Shown here piece after piece: positions 37,028 through 46,472 of a stretch of DNA of 64,000 nucleotides; the first letter of the stretch is position 1, and each line of letters opens with the position of its first letter. The stretch covers positions 2,509,906 through 2,573,905 of the forward strand of contig NZ_CP046155.1 of NCBI RefSeq assembly GCF_016403105.1. Reading direction: 5' to 3'. Under the pieces are notes generated by a model that was not told the origin of the DNA, searched no databases, and saw only the letters and a program-made list of their open reading frames with translations. Origin of the DNA: Leptolyngbya sp. BL0902 (GTDB lineage Bacteria; Cyanobacteriota; Cyanobacteriia; Phormidesmidales; Phormidesmidaceae). The translations under genes were made by a program, and so were the position numbers.

Positions 37028-38830
37028 TTGACGGTATCCCCTGTGATTTGGATTGACTGGGCCATTGTGGTGGCCTATCTGGTGTTTTCCCTGGGCCTGG
37101 GGCTCTACCTAGGCCGCCGAGCCTCTGGTAGCCTGGTGGACTTCTTTGTGTCGGGGCGTTCTTTGCCCTGGTGGCTGGCCGGAACCAGCATGGCCGCGAC
37201 CACCTTTTCCATTGACACCCCCCTCTACATTGCTGGGGTAGTCGGCAATCGCGGCATTGCAGGCAACTGGGAATGGTGGAGCTTTGGCATCGCCCATGTG
37301 GTGATGATCTACGTGTTTGCGCGGCTGTGGCGGCGGTCGGAAATCATTACCGATGCTGAGCTTACAGAACTCCGCTATGGTGGCCCGATGGCGGCTTGGC
37401 TGCGGGGGGTAAAAGCCTTTTTGTTCGCGGTGCCGATTAACTGCATTGGCATTGGCTATGCCATGCTGGCCATGGTGAAGGTAATCGACGCCCTACAACT
37501 GTGGCAGTCCGTGGGCATTGAGCCGGGGGAGAGCCTGAAACTGCTCAGCGTCATTGGCGTCAGTATCCTAGTGCTGGTCTACGCTGGCTTCTCAGGACTA
37601 TGGGGCGTCGTGGCGACAGATTTTTTCCAGTTCTTCCTAGCCCTGTTGGGGGCGATTATTGTGGCGGTCGTCGCTGTGGCCAACCTGGGCGGCATGGCCC
37701 CCCTCATCGAGCAGGTACAAGCCCTGGGCGGTACCGATCTGCTGGCCTTTGTGCCCCTAGAGCGATCCGCCGAGGGCGGTTGGTACCGCTGGAGCGAAAC
37801 CGCTGGGATCACCGTGAGCACCTTTTTGGCCTACGTCACCCTGCAATGGTGGGCTTTTCGGCGCAGCGATGGCGGGGGCGAATTTATCCAGCGCCTCGCC
37901 GCCGCCAAAGACGAAGCCGAGGCAGAAAAAGCCGCCTGGTTTTTTAATATCCTCCACTACGTCATCCGCACTTGGCCCTGGGTGGTAGTGGCCCTCGCTG
38001 CCGTGGTGATCTACCCCAACCTAGAAGACCGGGAACTGGGCTACCCCATGCTGATGCTGGACTTTCTGCCCCCGGCACTGTTGGGGCTGGTGGTGGCTTC
38101 ACTCATCGCTGCCTTTATGAGTACAGTATCGACCTTAATTAACTGGGGTGCGTCCTACCTCACCAACGACCTGTACGGACGTTTCCTGCGCCCTAATGCT
38201 CCCCAAGCTGAACTGGTACTGGCTGGCCGACTGGCCTCGGTGCTGGTGACGGCCCTCGGTGCGGTCGCGGCATTTTATTCCCAGGATGTGACCACCGTAT
38301 TTCGACTGGTGATTGCCATTGGCACCGGGCCGGGGCTGGTGTTAATTTTGCGCTGGTTCTGGTGGCGCATCAATGCCGCTGCCGAACTGGCCGCCATGGT
38401 GGCCGGGTTCCTGATCGGCCTTGTCACCACCGTGGTGCCCGTGCTGACCATCTCCGACTTTGGCCTGCGCCTATTCGCCACCACCCTCGCCACGCTGGTG
38501 CTTTGGGTCGCTGCCATGGTGGCTACCCCACCCGAAAGCGATGAGACGTTGGATGCCTTCTACACTAAAGTGCGTCCTGGTGGCCCCGGCTGGGCACGGC
38601 AGCAACAGCGCACGGGCCTCGTCCCCGTCCAATCCCTCCGCCACGATTGCCTCAGGGCCTGCGCCGCCCTATTGCTGCTCCTGGGGGCGATGCTGGGGGT
38701 TGGTGGGTTCCTCCTCTATCAACCCCTAACGGGCTGGGTGTGGCTGATAGTCGCGGTGGCGGGCGGCTGGTGGCTACGGCGTCTCGGCAAGGGACAGCCG
38801 CCCCATGTTCCCCCCCCGGAGGAAATATAA
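37028..38830 (+). CDS. Sodium:solute symporter family (SSF) transporter
   Basis: A 600-residue secondary transporter with about 13-14 membrane helices. The SSF landmarks are DFFVSGRSLPWWLAGTSMAATTFS (about residues 38-61; landmark), ITDAELTELRYGG (about 107-119), and STVSTLINWGASYLTNDLY (about 367). The family couples sodium to sugars, amino acids, organic acids or urea; the substrate is not predictable here. The central loop is charged. Start is TTG 37028 or GTG 37043; neither has a good ribosome site. A palindrome separates it from the trio upstream. Confidence 0.88.
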   Translation: MTVSPVIWIDWAIVVAYLVFSLGLGLYLGRRASGSLVDFFVSGRSLPWWLAGTSMAATTFSIDTPLYIAGVVGNRGIAGNWEWWSFGIAHVVMIYVFARLWRRSEIITDAELTELRYGGPMAAWLRGVKAFLFAVPINCIGIGYAMLAMVKVIDALQLWQSVGIEPGESLKLLSVIGVSILVLVYAGFSGLWGVVATDFFQFFLALLGAIIVAVVAVANLGGMAPLIEQVQALGGTDLLAFVPLERSAEGGWYRWSETAGITVSTFLAYVTLQWWAFRRSDGGGEFIQRLAAAKDEAEAEKAAWFFNILHYVIRTWPWVVVALAAVVIYPNLEDRELGYPMLMLDFLPPALLGLVVASLIAAFMSTVSTLINWGASYLTNDLYGRFLRPNAPQAELVLAGRLASVLVTALGAVAAFYSQDVTTVFRLVIAIGTGPGLVLILRWFWWRINAAAELAAMVAGFLIGLVTTVVPVLTISDFGLRLFATTLATLVLWVAAMVATPPESDETLDAFYTKVRPGGPGWARQQQRTGLVPVQSLRHDCLRACAALLLLLGAMLGVGGFLLYQPLTGWVWLIVAVAGGWWLRRLGKGQPPHVPPPEEI

Positions 38831-39117
38831 GGTGTTTCCCAAATCGGCTAGCGTCGGGGCGGTACTCTAACCCTAGACCAATCGCTGCCTAGGTAGCAGA
38901 CCTCCACCCTGTGGAACTCCAGGGGCTTGGGCCTGTCTTAAGACTAGGGCTCTCTACCTGATAGGGCATCTAAACCTCCCCCAGATCAGGGTTTCTTCTC
39001 CGGTAGTGGACAGTTTCCAAAGTGGCTTGGGTATGCTAAACCCCAAGCGGACTGTAGAATGTATCGAAGTCCAAGGGCGTCCCGGCAGTATTAAGGCACC
39101 TCCCTCTCACCACTAAA

Positions 39118-40587
39118 ATGACTCAGCCGATGAATTGGAGACTCTTGTGTTCAGCCCTTCCGCTTTCATGCTTGTCCCTATGCTCCCTCTCTGGTGCCTA
39201 CGCGCTTGCTCAAGATGCGCTCCCTTGGCCGGGAACTGCGCCCACCAACCCTAGCGTAGCTTCCCCGACGCCCTTTCCGGCCCCTAACCTCGCCCAGGTG
39301 GCTGCTCCAGGGCAGCGTGATGCCTACGTTCTAGGGCCAGGCGATCAACTTCAAATCACCGTGTTCAACGTTCCAGAGCTCACGGGGCCTCATACTGTCC
39401 TTGTTGACGGCACGCTCAGCCTTCCCTGGGTGGGTGATGTGGATGTCCAGGGGATGACCCTGCGGGAAGCAACGGATCTGCTCACCTGGCGCTACAGTAC
39501 TCTGCTAACCCGTCCGCCTCAGATCACCCTTAGCTTGACTACTCCCCGTCCTGTCAGGGTGGTGGTGGCGGGCGAAGTGAGACGGCCAGGGGCCTACGAT
39601 ATCAGCTTTGCCGATGGCGGCGGTAGTGAAAGTGTGGGCATCAGTTGGCCGACCCTCACTCAAGTTATCCAAACCTCCGGGGGCGTAACAGAACAGGCCG
39701 ATGTGCGCCGGATTCAGGTCATTCGGCCCAATCGTTCCGGCGGATCCTCCGTTCTACAGGTGAACCTCTGGGATTTAATTCAATCGGGCAACTTAGAGCA
39801 GGATCTTCGCCTTCGCGATGGCGACCGAGTCATTGTCTCTGCTGCCCCCAGAACCCCAGAAGAAGCACGTCGGATTGCCGCCGCTAATTTCTCTCCCCAA
39901 GAACCCCGGCTGATGAGAGTGGCCGTGGCCGGAGAGATTCGACGCCCCGGCACCTACTCTAAAGAAGTGGCCCCAGGAGAGGTCGGCCCGACGCTAACCG
40001 AGATTATTCGGGAGTCTGGAGGCATTACCGAACAAGCCGACGTGCGCCGGGTGCAGGTGGTTCGGCCCACCCCCACTGGGGAACCCATGGTTCTAGAAGC
40101 CAACCTGTGGGACTTGATTCAATCGGGAGATATAGAACAGGATCTCCAGTTAAGGGACGGTGACCGGGTCATTGTCTCTGCTGCCGCCATTCCCCCCGGA
40201 GAGTCCCTGAGAATTGCCACCTCCAACTTCTCGCCAGACAGCATTATGGTGCAGGTGGCAGGCGAAGTACCCCGAGGCGGCAACCTAGAATTACCCGTCA
40301 ACGCCAGCCTCAATCAGGCCATTCTGGCCGCTGGTGGGCTCGATAGCGCCAGGGTGCAATCCTCCTCTGTAGAGTTGGTGCGCCTTAACCGAGACGGTAC
40401 GGTTCTGCGGCGCACCTATAATGTTGATCTATCATCACCGCCCAACGATGACAATAATCCGATCCTGAGGGCCGATGATGTTGTGATTGTGCGGCGAAAC
40501 ACCATCGCTCGAACAACCGATTGGCTGAACGTTTTACTCGCTCCCTTTGTTGGCGTGGCTACCTTTTTAAGATTATTTGGTCTTTAG
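39118..40587 (+). CDS. Polysaccharide export outer-membrane protein (OPX/Wza-like), copy 2
   Basis: A 489-residue secreted protein that opens the exopolysaccharide locus. After a signal (about residues 10-32) comes the export domain: YVLGPGDQLQITVFNVPEL and LPWVGDVDVQGMTL (about residues 62-115). Three SLBB-type repeats follow, each starting V.VAGE(V/I)RR or QVAGEVPRGG. Two of them are clearly duplicated: GGVTEQADVRRIQVIRP and GGITEQADVRRVQVVRP, each with NLWDLIQSG and RDGDRVIVSAA, and the duplication is visible at DNA level (about 39640-39860 and 39990-40200). It passes polymer through the outer membrane with the PCP protein encoded next. Confidence 0.92.
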   Translation: MTQPMNWRLLCSALPLSCLSLCSLSGAYALAQDALPWPGTAPTNPSVASPTPFPAPNLAQVAAPGQRDAYVLGPGDQLQITVFNVPELTGPHTVLVDGTLSLPWVGDVDVQGMTLREATDLLTWRYSTLLTRPPQITLSLTTPRPVRVVVAGEVRRPGAYDISFADGGGSESVGISWPTLTQVIQTSGGVTEQADVRRIQVIRPNRSGGSSVLQVNLWDLIQSGNLEQDLRLRDGDRVIVSAAPRTPEEARRIAAANFSPQEPRLMRVAVAGEIRRPGTYSKEVAPGEVGPTLTEIIRESGGITEQADVRRVQVVRPTPTGEPMVLEANLWDLIQSGDIEQDLQLRDGDRVIVSAAAIPPGESLRIATSNFSPDSIMVQVAGEVPRGGNLELPVNASLNQAILAAGGLDSARVQSSSVELVRLNRDGTVLRRTYNVDLSSPPNDDNNPILRADDVVIVRRNTIARTTDWLNVLLAPFVGVATFLRLFGL

Positions 40588-40614
40588 TTGAGCAGTTTGT
40601 TCTTGGGCAAGGTA

Positions 40615-42921
40615 ATGGAAGATCTGAAGCATACAGAGCCAATAGCTAACGGTGATGGCCGCCACTACATCCTGCCTTCTAGGCCCAGTTTTGATGACTA
40701 CCAAGGTATCACCGATGATCATGACGGTGAGGATATTGAACTTCGTGATATTCTTGCTGCCCTCAAACGTCGCTGGAAAACTCTTTTGACCGTCTCTGCT
40801 GTAACCTTTGTCGGAGCAGCAGCTATTTACTTAGGTCTTCCCCCAGTCTATATAAGATCATTTTCGATGGCGGTAGAACCTCTAGATAGACTCACAGGTC
40901 AGGATTCAGGTACATCTATTCTCAATACAATCCCTGGAGGGCTCATTCCTGGAGGAGCACTTCCTGGGGGAGTGGCTAATGACTACAGCAGCCTGATTAC
41001 AGTCTTGCAGAGTGAGTTGGTCTTGAACCCAATTGTTCAGGTAGCTCAGGCTCAGGATCCTGACTTTGACTATGAAAGACTTCTGGAAAGTCTGAGTATT
41101 ACGCAAGCTGGGGGAGCAAAAATCCTGGATGTTTCTTTCAGGGCGCAGAACCCAGACTTAGTGCAGTTGGTTGTTGCAGAATTACAGGCGGCTTATCTAG
41201 ACTACAGCACCGAGACTCAGCAGATGGGACTCATTCGTCGACTTAACGATCTAGACGTCCAGGTGGAAGTACAGCGGCAGGTTGTATCGACCACCCAAAC
41301 AGCTTTGGCTCAGTTTCAAAGTGAGAATCAGATTCTTGATCTTAGGGCCGCCGGAGAAGCCTTGGAACTGCGGCGCAATACTGTTTTACTAGAGCAGCAG
41401 AATGCTCGAATTACCCTAGAAGCAACCTTAGAAACGTATAATAATTTGCGCAACCAGTTGGGGCTACAGCCAGCAGAAGCTGTCTTTGTGGCAAACCTCA
41501 GCGAGTCGCCCGTATATCAGAGCTTGCTAGCTCAATACCGGAGCTTGGAAAGTGAAATCGCCATTGAATCCGCCCGATTCAGAGCCGATACGCCTGTGAT
41601 TCAAGCGCTTCAAGACAAACAGGCGCAGTTGTTACCGCTCCTTGAGGCTGAAATAGAGCGCAACCTAGGTAACGCAGTCACCGCGACGGGATCGATCACG
41701 CCGCAAACCTTGAGCTATCAGGGCAGCATTGGCCGAGATTTAGCGAAGGAACTGGTCGCATCCGTTAACCAAATTCAGGTTCTACAGGTTCAAGACCAAT
41801 CCTTATCTCAGCTCTACAATGCATTGTCTAACCAGCTAGGGAGCTTGGTCAATCTAGGTAGTGACTTTCGGGAAATTGAGCGCAACCTTACCCTTGCAGA
41901 AGCCTCTTTGCAACGACTTTTGGCTGCTCAACAAGAGCTTAAACTACAGCTAGAAGCGGAAACCAATCCTTGGGTGATTGTGTCAGGGTATGACCTGACA
42001 ACGCCTTTAGAGCCGGAAAGCCGCCTTCTTCGCAGTCTAGTCCTCGGCTTTGTGGCTAGTTCGGTCTTGGGTCTAGGGGTAGTCTTCCTACTAGAAATGA
42101 TGGATCAGTCCTACCATGACGCTAACTCTGCTAGTAAGGAAACTCAGTTGCCTGTTTTGGCGCTGATTCCCTGGGGCAGACCGTTAGTTGCTCCAGCACA
42201 ACTGCCGCAGAGAAGCTTAGTTGCAGCCCAAGGCCAATCCTTCGTGCGATCTACAGATCGCCCCGGAGTTCAGCAACCCTTAAGCGCTGACCAACCAGGG
42301 TTCTCCTCAGAGCAGAGCCAGTTTGAATCGGCATTTCAAGCCTTGGAGGCTAACCTTCACCTTCTCAGTAGTAATAGTTCACCTCCAGTGCTGCTTGTTT
42401 CTTCCTCTGCCTCAGGCGAGGGAAAAACAACGGTAGCCTGTCATCTAGCCCTTGCCTCAGCTAGGGCAAATCGTAAGGCATTGTTGATAGATTGCGACCT
42501 CGAAAATCCGCAAGTGGCCCAATACTTTGGTATTCCGTATCCGGCCCATTCACCTCAGTTGCCTATACCTGGCAGTGCAGCACTGCCAACTGTAACACCC
42601 CTAACAAAGGATGGCAGGGTTGATCTACTTCACTTTCCTGCTTCGCAGTTTATTTCTCCCATTGACTTATTGACAAATCCTCAGTTCGATCTCCTCCCCA
42701 AAAAATACCGCGATGAATATGATTTGATCATTCTAGATTCATCGGGCTCATTGAATACTGCCGATACCAAACTCATTAGCCAGCATGTTGATGCGGTATT
42801 ACTCGTTCTCAGGCTCGAAGAGACTGATAAAAGCGTTGTCAATGGTGCAATTAGAGATTTTCGCATGGTATGCCAAGTTCCTATCTTGGGCTTGATAGCC
42901 AACGGTATAAAGTTAAGGTAG
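40615..42921 (+). CDS. Wzc-like polysaccharide co-polymerase with BY-kinase-type ATPase domain
   Basis: A 768-residue inner-membrane protein controlling chain length and export. It has a first membrane helix (about residues 57-78), a long periplasmic coiled-coil region (about 100-460), a second helix (about 468-490), then a cytoplasmic ATPase. The ATPase shows Walker A SASGEGKTT (about 602-610), Walker A' LLIDCDLENP and Walker B LIILDSSG. The Tyr-rich tail of autophosphorylating Wzc-type kinases is absent, so kinase activity is uncertain. ATG 40615 has an AAGG site; an upstream TTG at 40588 is possible. It follows the export gene almost without gap. Confidence 0.92.
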   Translation: MEDLKHTEPIANGDGRHYILPSRPSFDDYQGITDDHDGEDIELRDILAALKRRWKTLLTVSAVTFVGAAAIYLGLPPVYIRSFSMAVEPLDRLTGQDSGTSILNTIPGGLIPGGALPGGVANDYSSLITVLQSELVLNPIVQVAQAQDPDFDYERLLESLSITQAGGAKILDVSFRAQNPDLVQLVVAELQAAYLDYSTETQQMGLIRRLNDLDVQVEVQRQVVSTTQTALAQFQSENQILDLRAAGEALELRRNTVLLEQQNARITLEATLETYNNLRNQLGLQPAEAVFVANLSESPVYQSLLAQYRSLESEIAIESARFRADTPVIQALQDKQAQLLPLLEAEIERNLGNAVTATGSITPQTLSYQGSIGRDLAKELVASVNQIQVLQVQDQSLSQLYNALSNQLGSLVNLGSDFREIERNLTLAEASLQRLLAAQQELKLQLEAETNPWVIVSGYDLTTPLEPESRLLRSLVLGFVASSVLGLGVVFLLEMMDQSYHDANSASKETQLPVLALIPWGRPLVAPAQLPQRSLVAAQGQSFVRSTDRPGVQQPLSADQPGFSSEQSQFESAFQALEANLHLLSSNSSPPVLLVSSSASGEGKTTVACHLALASARANRKALLIDCDLENPQVAQYFGIPYPAHSPQLPIPGSAALPTVTPLTKDGRVDLLHFPASQFISPIDLLTNPQFDLLPKKYRDEYDLIILDSSGSLNTADTKLISQHVDAVLLVLRLEETDKSVVNGAIRDFRMVCQVPILGLIANGIKLR

Positions 42922-42932
42922 GTACATCATCC

Positions 42933-44819
42933 ATGGGTCTATTCCGTAAACTAGCTACACTTCCCCGCCGAGCCAAGCTTTACATTCTTTGGCTGACGGA
43001 TGTTTTTGCCATCACCTTAGCTCTATATATTGCTATTTGCCTGACTCAACAACGTGTTCTGTCTATCGATGAGCTATCAGTTTATGAGCCTCTGATTTTA
43101 TTGAATATGATAGTTAAGACCCTCGTTTTTTATGCGGTGGGTTTACATCGTTCTGTCCTAAAATATATCAGCCCTGACCTACTGTGGAAAGGTGTAGGTC
43201 TGTCTAGCATAGCCTTTGGTTTTCTTTTGGCATTAGTGCCATATCTAGACTATTCTTTTATTCTTTGGATCAATGATCTGGTCTGGACATTTCTGTTGGT
43301 ACTTGGAGTCCGCTCCCTTGCTCAGTTCCTAGTTTACTCTGAAGCTATCCACAACCCTAGAAGACCCCTAATCATCTACGGAGCGGGAACGGCAGGTTCT
43401 CAGCTTGCTAAGGTTTTGTCTTCAGGCCGCGAATTTAGGATTGTGGCTTTTGTCGATGACAATCCTCAAATTCAATCTCATCTAGTCGGCGGAATTATGG
43501 TGTACAACCCTGTACTTCTGCCTAAGCTAATCAATGATCATGGGGTTGAAACGCTACTTCTTGCCATGCCTTCTGTCCCCAGGCAAGAGCAAGCGTCAAT
43601 CCTTGATTCCCTATCAACTCTACCCGTAACAGTGAAAACTGTTCCGACCCTGGAAGAAATTATATCGGGGAAAACAGGAATTAATGCGCTGCTTCCAGTC
43701 AGCATTAAAGACCTCTTAAATCGTGACGAGGTCTTACCTGATGAATCCCTCCTAGCAGCAGATATAGCAGGGAAAGCAGTTCTTGTGACTGGCGCTGGAG
43801 GTTCCATAGGATCGGAGTTGTGCCGTCAAATTGCTCTCCAAAGTCCACAGCATTTGATTCTTTATGAACTTAATGAGTTTGCTCTATACAAGATTGATCT
43901 CGAACTGAGTGAGACTTTTCCTGATTTAGCTTGTACAGCTTGCCTTGGATCTGTAACTGACTCTGTGCGATTAGAAGCTGTTTTAAAGCAACATCGGGTT
44001 AATACTATCTACCATGCTGCGGCCTATAAGCATGTTCCCCTAGTAGAGTATAACGCCGGAGCTGCTGTCGTTAATAATGTCTTAGGGACTCAGACCGTTG
44101 CTGAAGTTGCTCTCAAGCAGAATATTGGCACCTTTGTTTTGATATCGACGGACAAGGCTGTGCGGCCGACTAATGTTATGGGAGCAACAAAGCGAGTTGC
44201 GGAGCTCATCTTGCAGGCTATTGCTACCCATCGCAATACCACTCGATTTAGCATTGTTCGATTCGGCAATGTTCTCGGAAGCACTGGGTCAGTCGTACCT
44301 CGATTTAGTGAGCAAATTAGGTCAGGAAAAGCCGTGACGGTCACTCATCCTGATGTAACGCGCTACTTTATGTCCATTCCTGAAGCTGCTCGATTGGTCA
44401 TACAAGCTGGTGCCATGGGTTTACAAGGCGAAGTATTTTTATTGGATATGGGTAAGCCCGTCAAAATCTATGATCTAGCAAAGCAGATGATTCATCTGAG
44501 TGGACTAACTCCTAATGTTGATGTCGCCATAGAAATAACTGGCCTACGACCTGGAGAAAAGCTTTACGAGGAGCTTCTCATTGATCGTACTAAAGCTGCT
44601 CCGACCCAACATCCAAAAATATTTATGGCTCAGGATGGTGACGTTGATCCATCTCATCTCTATCTGTATTTAGACTTATTGCTGAAAGCAGCTACTCAGA
44701 ATGACACCGTTGCTATCAAGAAATACCTCAAAGTCATTGTGCCTGAATACCAGCCAAAAGATAATGCTGTGCTCTTAGCTTCAGAGCAGATAAAGCAAGA
44801 AAGCAACTGGGTTGTCTAG
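42933..44819 (+). CDS. CapD/WbpM-like nucleotide-sugar 4,6-dehydratase
   Basis: A 628-residue membrane enzyme. Four or five N-terminal helices (about 15-130) are followed by a Rossmann-like nucleotide-sugar region (IIYGAGTAGSQL, about 148), then the catalytic SDR domain. The NAD site is VTGAGGSIGSELCRQI (about 290), and the active-site block is STDKAVRPTNVMGATKR (about 403-419), where the usual Tyr of SDR enzymes is replaced by Met, as in WbpM/PglF. It makes a UDP-4-keto-6-deoxy sugar for polymer assembly. The start is ATG 42933, 12 bp after the co-polymerase gene. Confidence 0.92.
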   Translation: MGLFRKLATLPRRAKLYILWLTDVFAITLALYIAICLTQQRVLSIDELSVYEPLILLNMIVKTLVFYAVGLHRSVLKYISPDLLWKGVGLSSIAFGFLLALVPYLDYSFILWINDLVWTFLLVLGVRSLAQFLVYSEAIHNPRRPLIIYGAGTAGSQLAKVLSSGREFRIVAFVDDNPQIQSHLVGGIMVYNPVLLPKLINDHGVETLLLAMPSVPRQEQASILDSLSTLPVTVKTVPTLEEIISGKTGINALLPVSIKDLLNRDEVLPDESLLAADIAGKAVLVTGAGGSIGSELCRQIALQSPQHLILYELNEFALYKIDLELSETFPDLACTACLGSVTDSVRLEAVLKQHRVNTIYHAAAYKHVPLVEYNAGAAVVNNVLGTQTVAEVALKQNIGTFVLISTDKAVRPTNVMGATKRVAELILQAIATHRNTTRFSIVRFGNVLGSTGSVVPRFSEQIRSGKAVTVTHPDVTRYFMSIPEAARLVIQAGAMGLQGEVFLLDMGKPVKIYDLAKQMIHLSGLTPNVDVAIEITGLRPGEKLYEELLIDRTKAAPTQHPKIFMAQDGDVDPSHLYLYLDLLLKAATQNDTVAIKKYLKVIVPEYQPKDNAVLLASEQIKQESNWVV

Positions 44820-45164
44820 TCTAATTTTTATCAAACTAGACCTGCTAATCGAGTCGAATCTTGTTGACATTGCCTTTGTGTAACCCCACCAGTATTACAG
44901 GGTAGTCATCTAGACTTATCAGCATATAAAATAGCTGCTGAAAGATATATCCTACAGGGGTATTGATGTTACAAATACAATGAAATTACTACAGCGGCAC
45001 TCGACCTAGCGAGGTACATCTTGAGAGCTAGGATTCATATATAACAAGGGCTTTGAGCTTCGTACTGTACCTCACGTGATCCAAAAGCGCTGTATTAATC
45101 CATTGAGTAGCAAGAGTTTTATTGATGTTAGGTATAGGCCAAGTAATAAGCTATGATTAGCTAG
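44820..45164. other. AT-rich intergenic region holding palindromic repeat copy A
   Basis: A 345-bp gap in the polysaccharide locus. It contains the 105-bp palindrome at 44990-45094 and an isolated TTGACA (44864-44869) with no -10 at the right distance. No gene was seen. Confidence 0.5.
44990..45094. repeat. Dispersed palindromic repeat, copy A (105 bp)
   Basis: Ends are TACAGCG and CGCTGTA; inside, GAGGTACA and TGTACCTC pair at the same distance from both ends, so the whole unit is a large imperfect hairpin. The right arm, with CCTCACGTGATCCAAAAG, closely matches that of copy B at about 49608-49690. Probably a non-coding mobile or REP-like repeat. Confidence 0.75.
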
Positions 45165-46163
45165 ATGCAACGCATGAGAATCATAAAAATGAAAATTCTT
45201 GTAACTGGTGCTGCTGGTTTTATTGGTTTTCATGTCTGTCAGGCTTTACTTGATCAAGGAGAGCATGTCATAGGAATAGACAATCTCAACAACTACTATG
45301 ATCCAGCTCTCAAGCAGGGACGACTCAAACAAATTCTTCCCAGAGTAAATTTTGAGTTCTTCAAGCTTGATCTAGCTTCGCGCGAAGAAACATCTAGCAT
45401 ATTTAGTCAGGTTCAACCGCAAATAGTAGTACATTTAGCAGCACAAGCAGGAGTTCGACACTCCCTTAAAGATCCCCATTCTTATGTAGATAGCAATCTT
45501 GTTGGATTTGTCAATGTCTTAGAGGGATGCCGCCACCAGAATGTTGAGCACTTGGTATATGCATCTTCCAGCTCAGTATATGGAGCTAACACTAAAATCC
45601 CCTTCTCTGTTGATGATAATGTTGATCATCCAGTAAGTTTGTATGCGGCAACTAAGAAAGCAAATGAGCTGATGGCTCACAGCTATAGCCATCTCTATAA
45701 TTTACCAACCACTGGTCTACGTTTTTTCACAGTCTACGGCCCTTGGGGCAGACCAGATATGGCTTACTTCTCCTTTACAAATTCTATTCTTTTAGGTAAA
45801 CCAATTAAAGTATTTAATCATGGGAAGATGCGCCGTGACTTTACATATATTGATGATGTTGTTGAGGGTGTAGTAAGAATTCTCAACCATATTCCTCAGA
45901 AGGCTCCCCCTATAGCCCCCTATCGTCTTTATAACATTGGCAATCACAGTCCAGTTGCTCTAGCCGAGTTTATTGAAACTTTAGAGACATGTTTAGAGAA
46001 ACAGGCTGAAAAAATATTTTTACCCATGGAACCCGGAGATGTGGTCGAAACCTATGCCGACGTTGATAATTTGGTAGCAGACGTAGGCTTTGCTCCTAAT
46101 ACGCCATTAGTATCTGGCTTGGAAAAATTTGTCGCCTGGTATCGAAACTTTTATGGGATTTAG
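45165..46163 (+). CDS. NAD-dependent epimerase, UDP-glucuronate 4-epimerase-like
   Basis: A 332-residue SDR-type enzyme. Motifs are [14 protein letters not shown] (about residues 11-24), [16 protein letters not shown] (about 35), [12 protein letters not shown] (about 91), the catalytic SSSSVYG and Y-x3-K in YAATKKA (about 164), and [15 protein letters not shown] (about 186). This pattern is closest to UDP-glucuronate/UDP-galacturonate epimerases. It probably supplies a uronic acid for the polymer. Starts at 45165, 45174 and 45189 are possible; the last gives the usual N-terminus. Base composition is AT-rich. Confidence 0.9.
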   Translation: MQRMRIIKMKILVTGAAGFIGFHVCQALLDQGEHVIGIDNLNNYYDPALKQGRLKQILPRVNFEFFKLDLASREETSSIFSQVQPQIVVHLAAQAGVRHSLKDPHSYVDSNLVGFVNVLEGCRHQNVEHLVYASSSSVYGANTKIPFSVDDNVDHPVSLYAATKKANELMAHSYSHLYNLPTTGLRFFTVYGPWGRPDMAYFSFTNSILLGKPIKVFNHGKMRRDFTYIDDVVEGVVRILNHIPQKAPPIAPYRLYNIGNHSPVALAEFIETLETCLEKQAEKIFLPMEPGDVVETYADVDNLVADVGFAPNTPLVSGLEKFVAWYRNFYGI

Positions 46164-46472
46164 GCTTAAACATTGGCTGAAAAACTCAAGGTAAAGTTCT
46201 TACATGAGGGAGACTCTTACAACTTATGGCACTTTAAGGTGATTGAGAAAAGATCCTTAAAGGTGAAGTAATCTTGCCTTGAATTGACTTTCTGCCAGGG
46301 TTACTTTACAACAATATCTTTCTTTAGGACTTGCCTGGATCACATATAACAACAAATGGCTTTCTGACTCTAAAACATAAAAATTTAAGCTAGAGAGCTA
46401 TATCTGTATAAGGCAGCTTACTTTGAATTTTACTAGCTATTGCCTCAATCTTATTAATAGGAGCTAAAGATT
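46164..46472. other. AT-rich intergenic region
   Basis: 309 bp between the epimerase and flippase genes. No hairpin, repeat or coding frame stood out. Confidence 0.4.

Noticed and set aside
44864-44869. TTGACA as a promoter -35 element
   Set aside because: No -10 hexamer lies 16-18 bp downstream.
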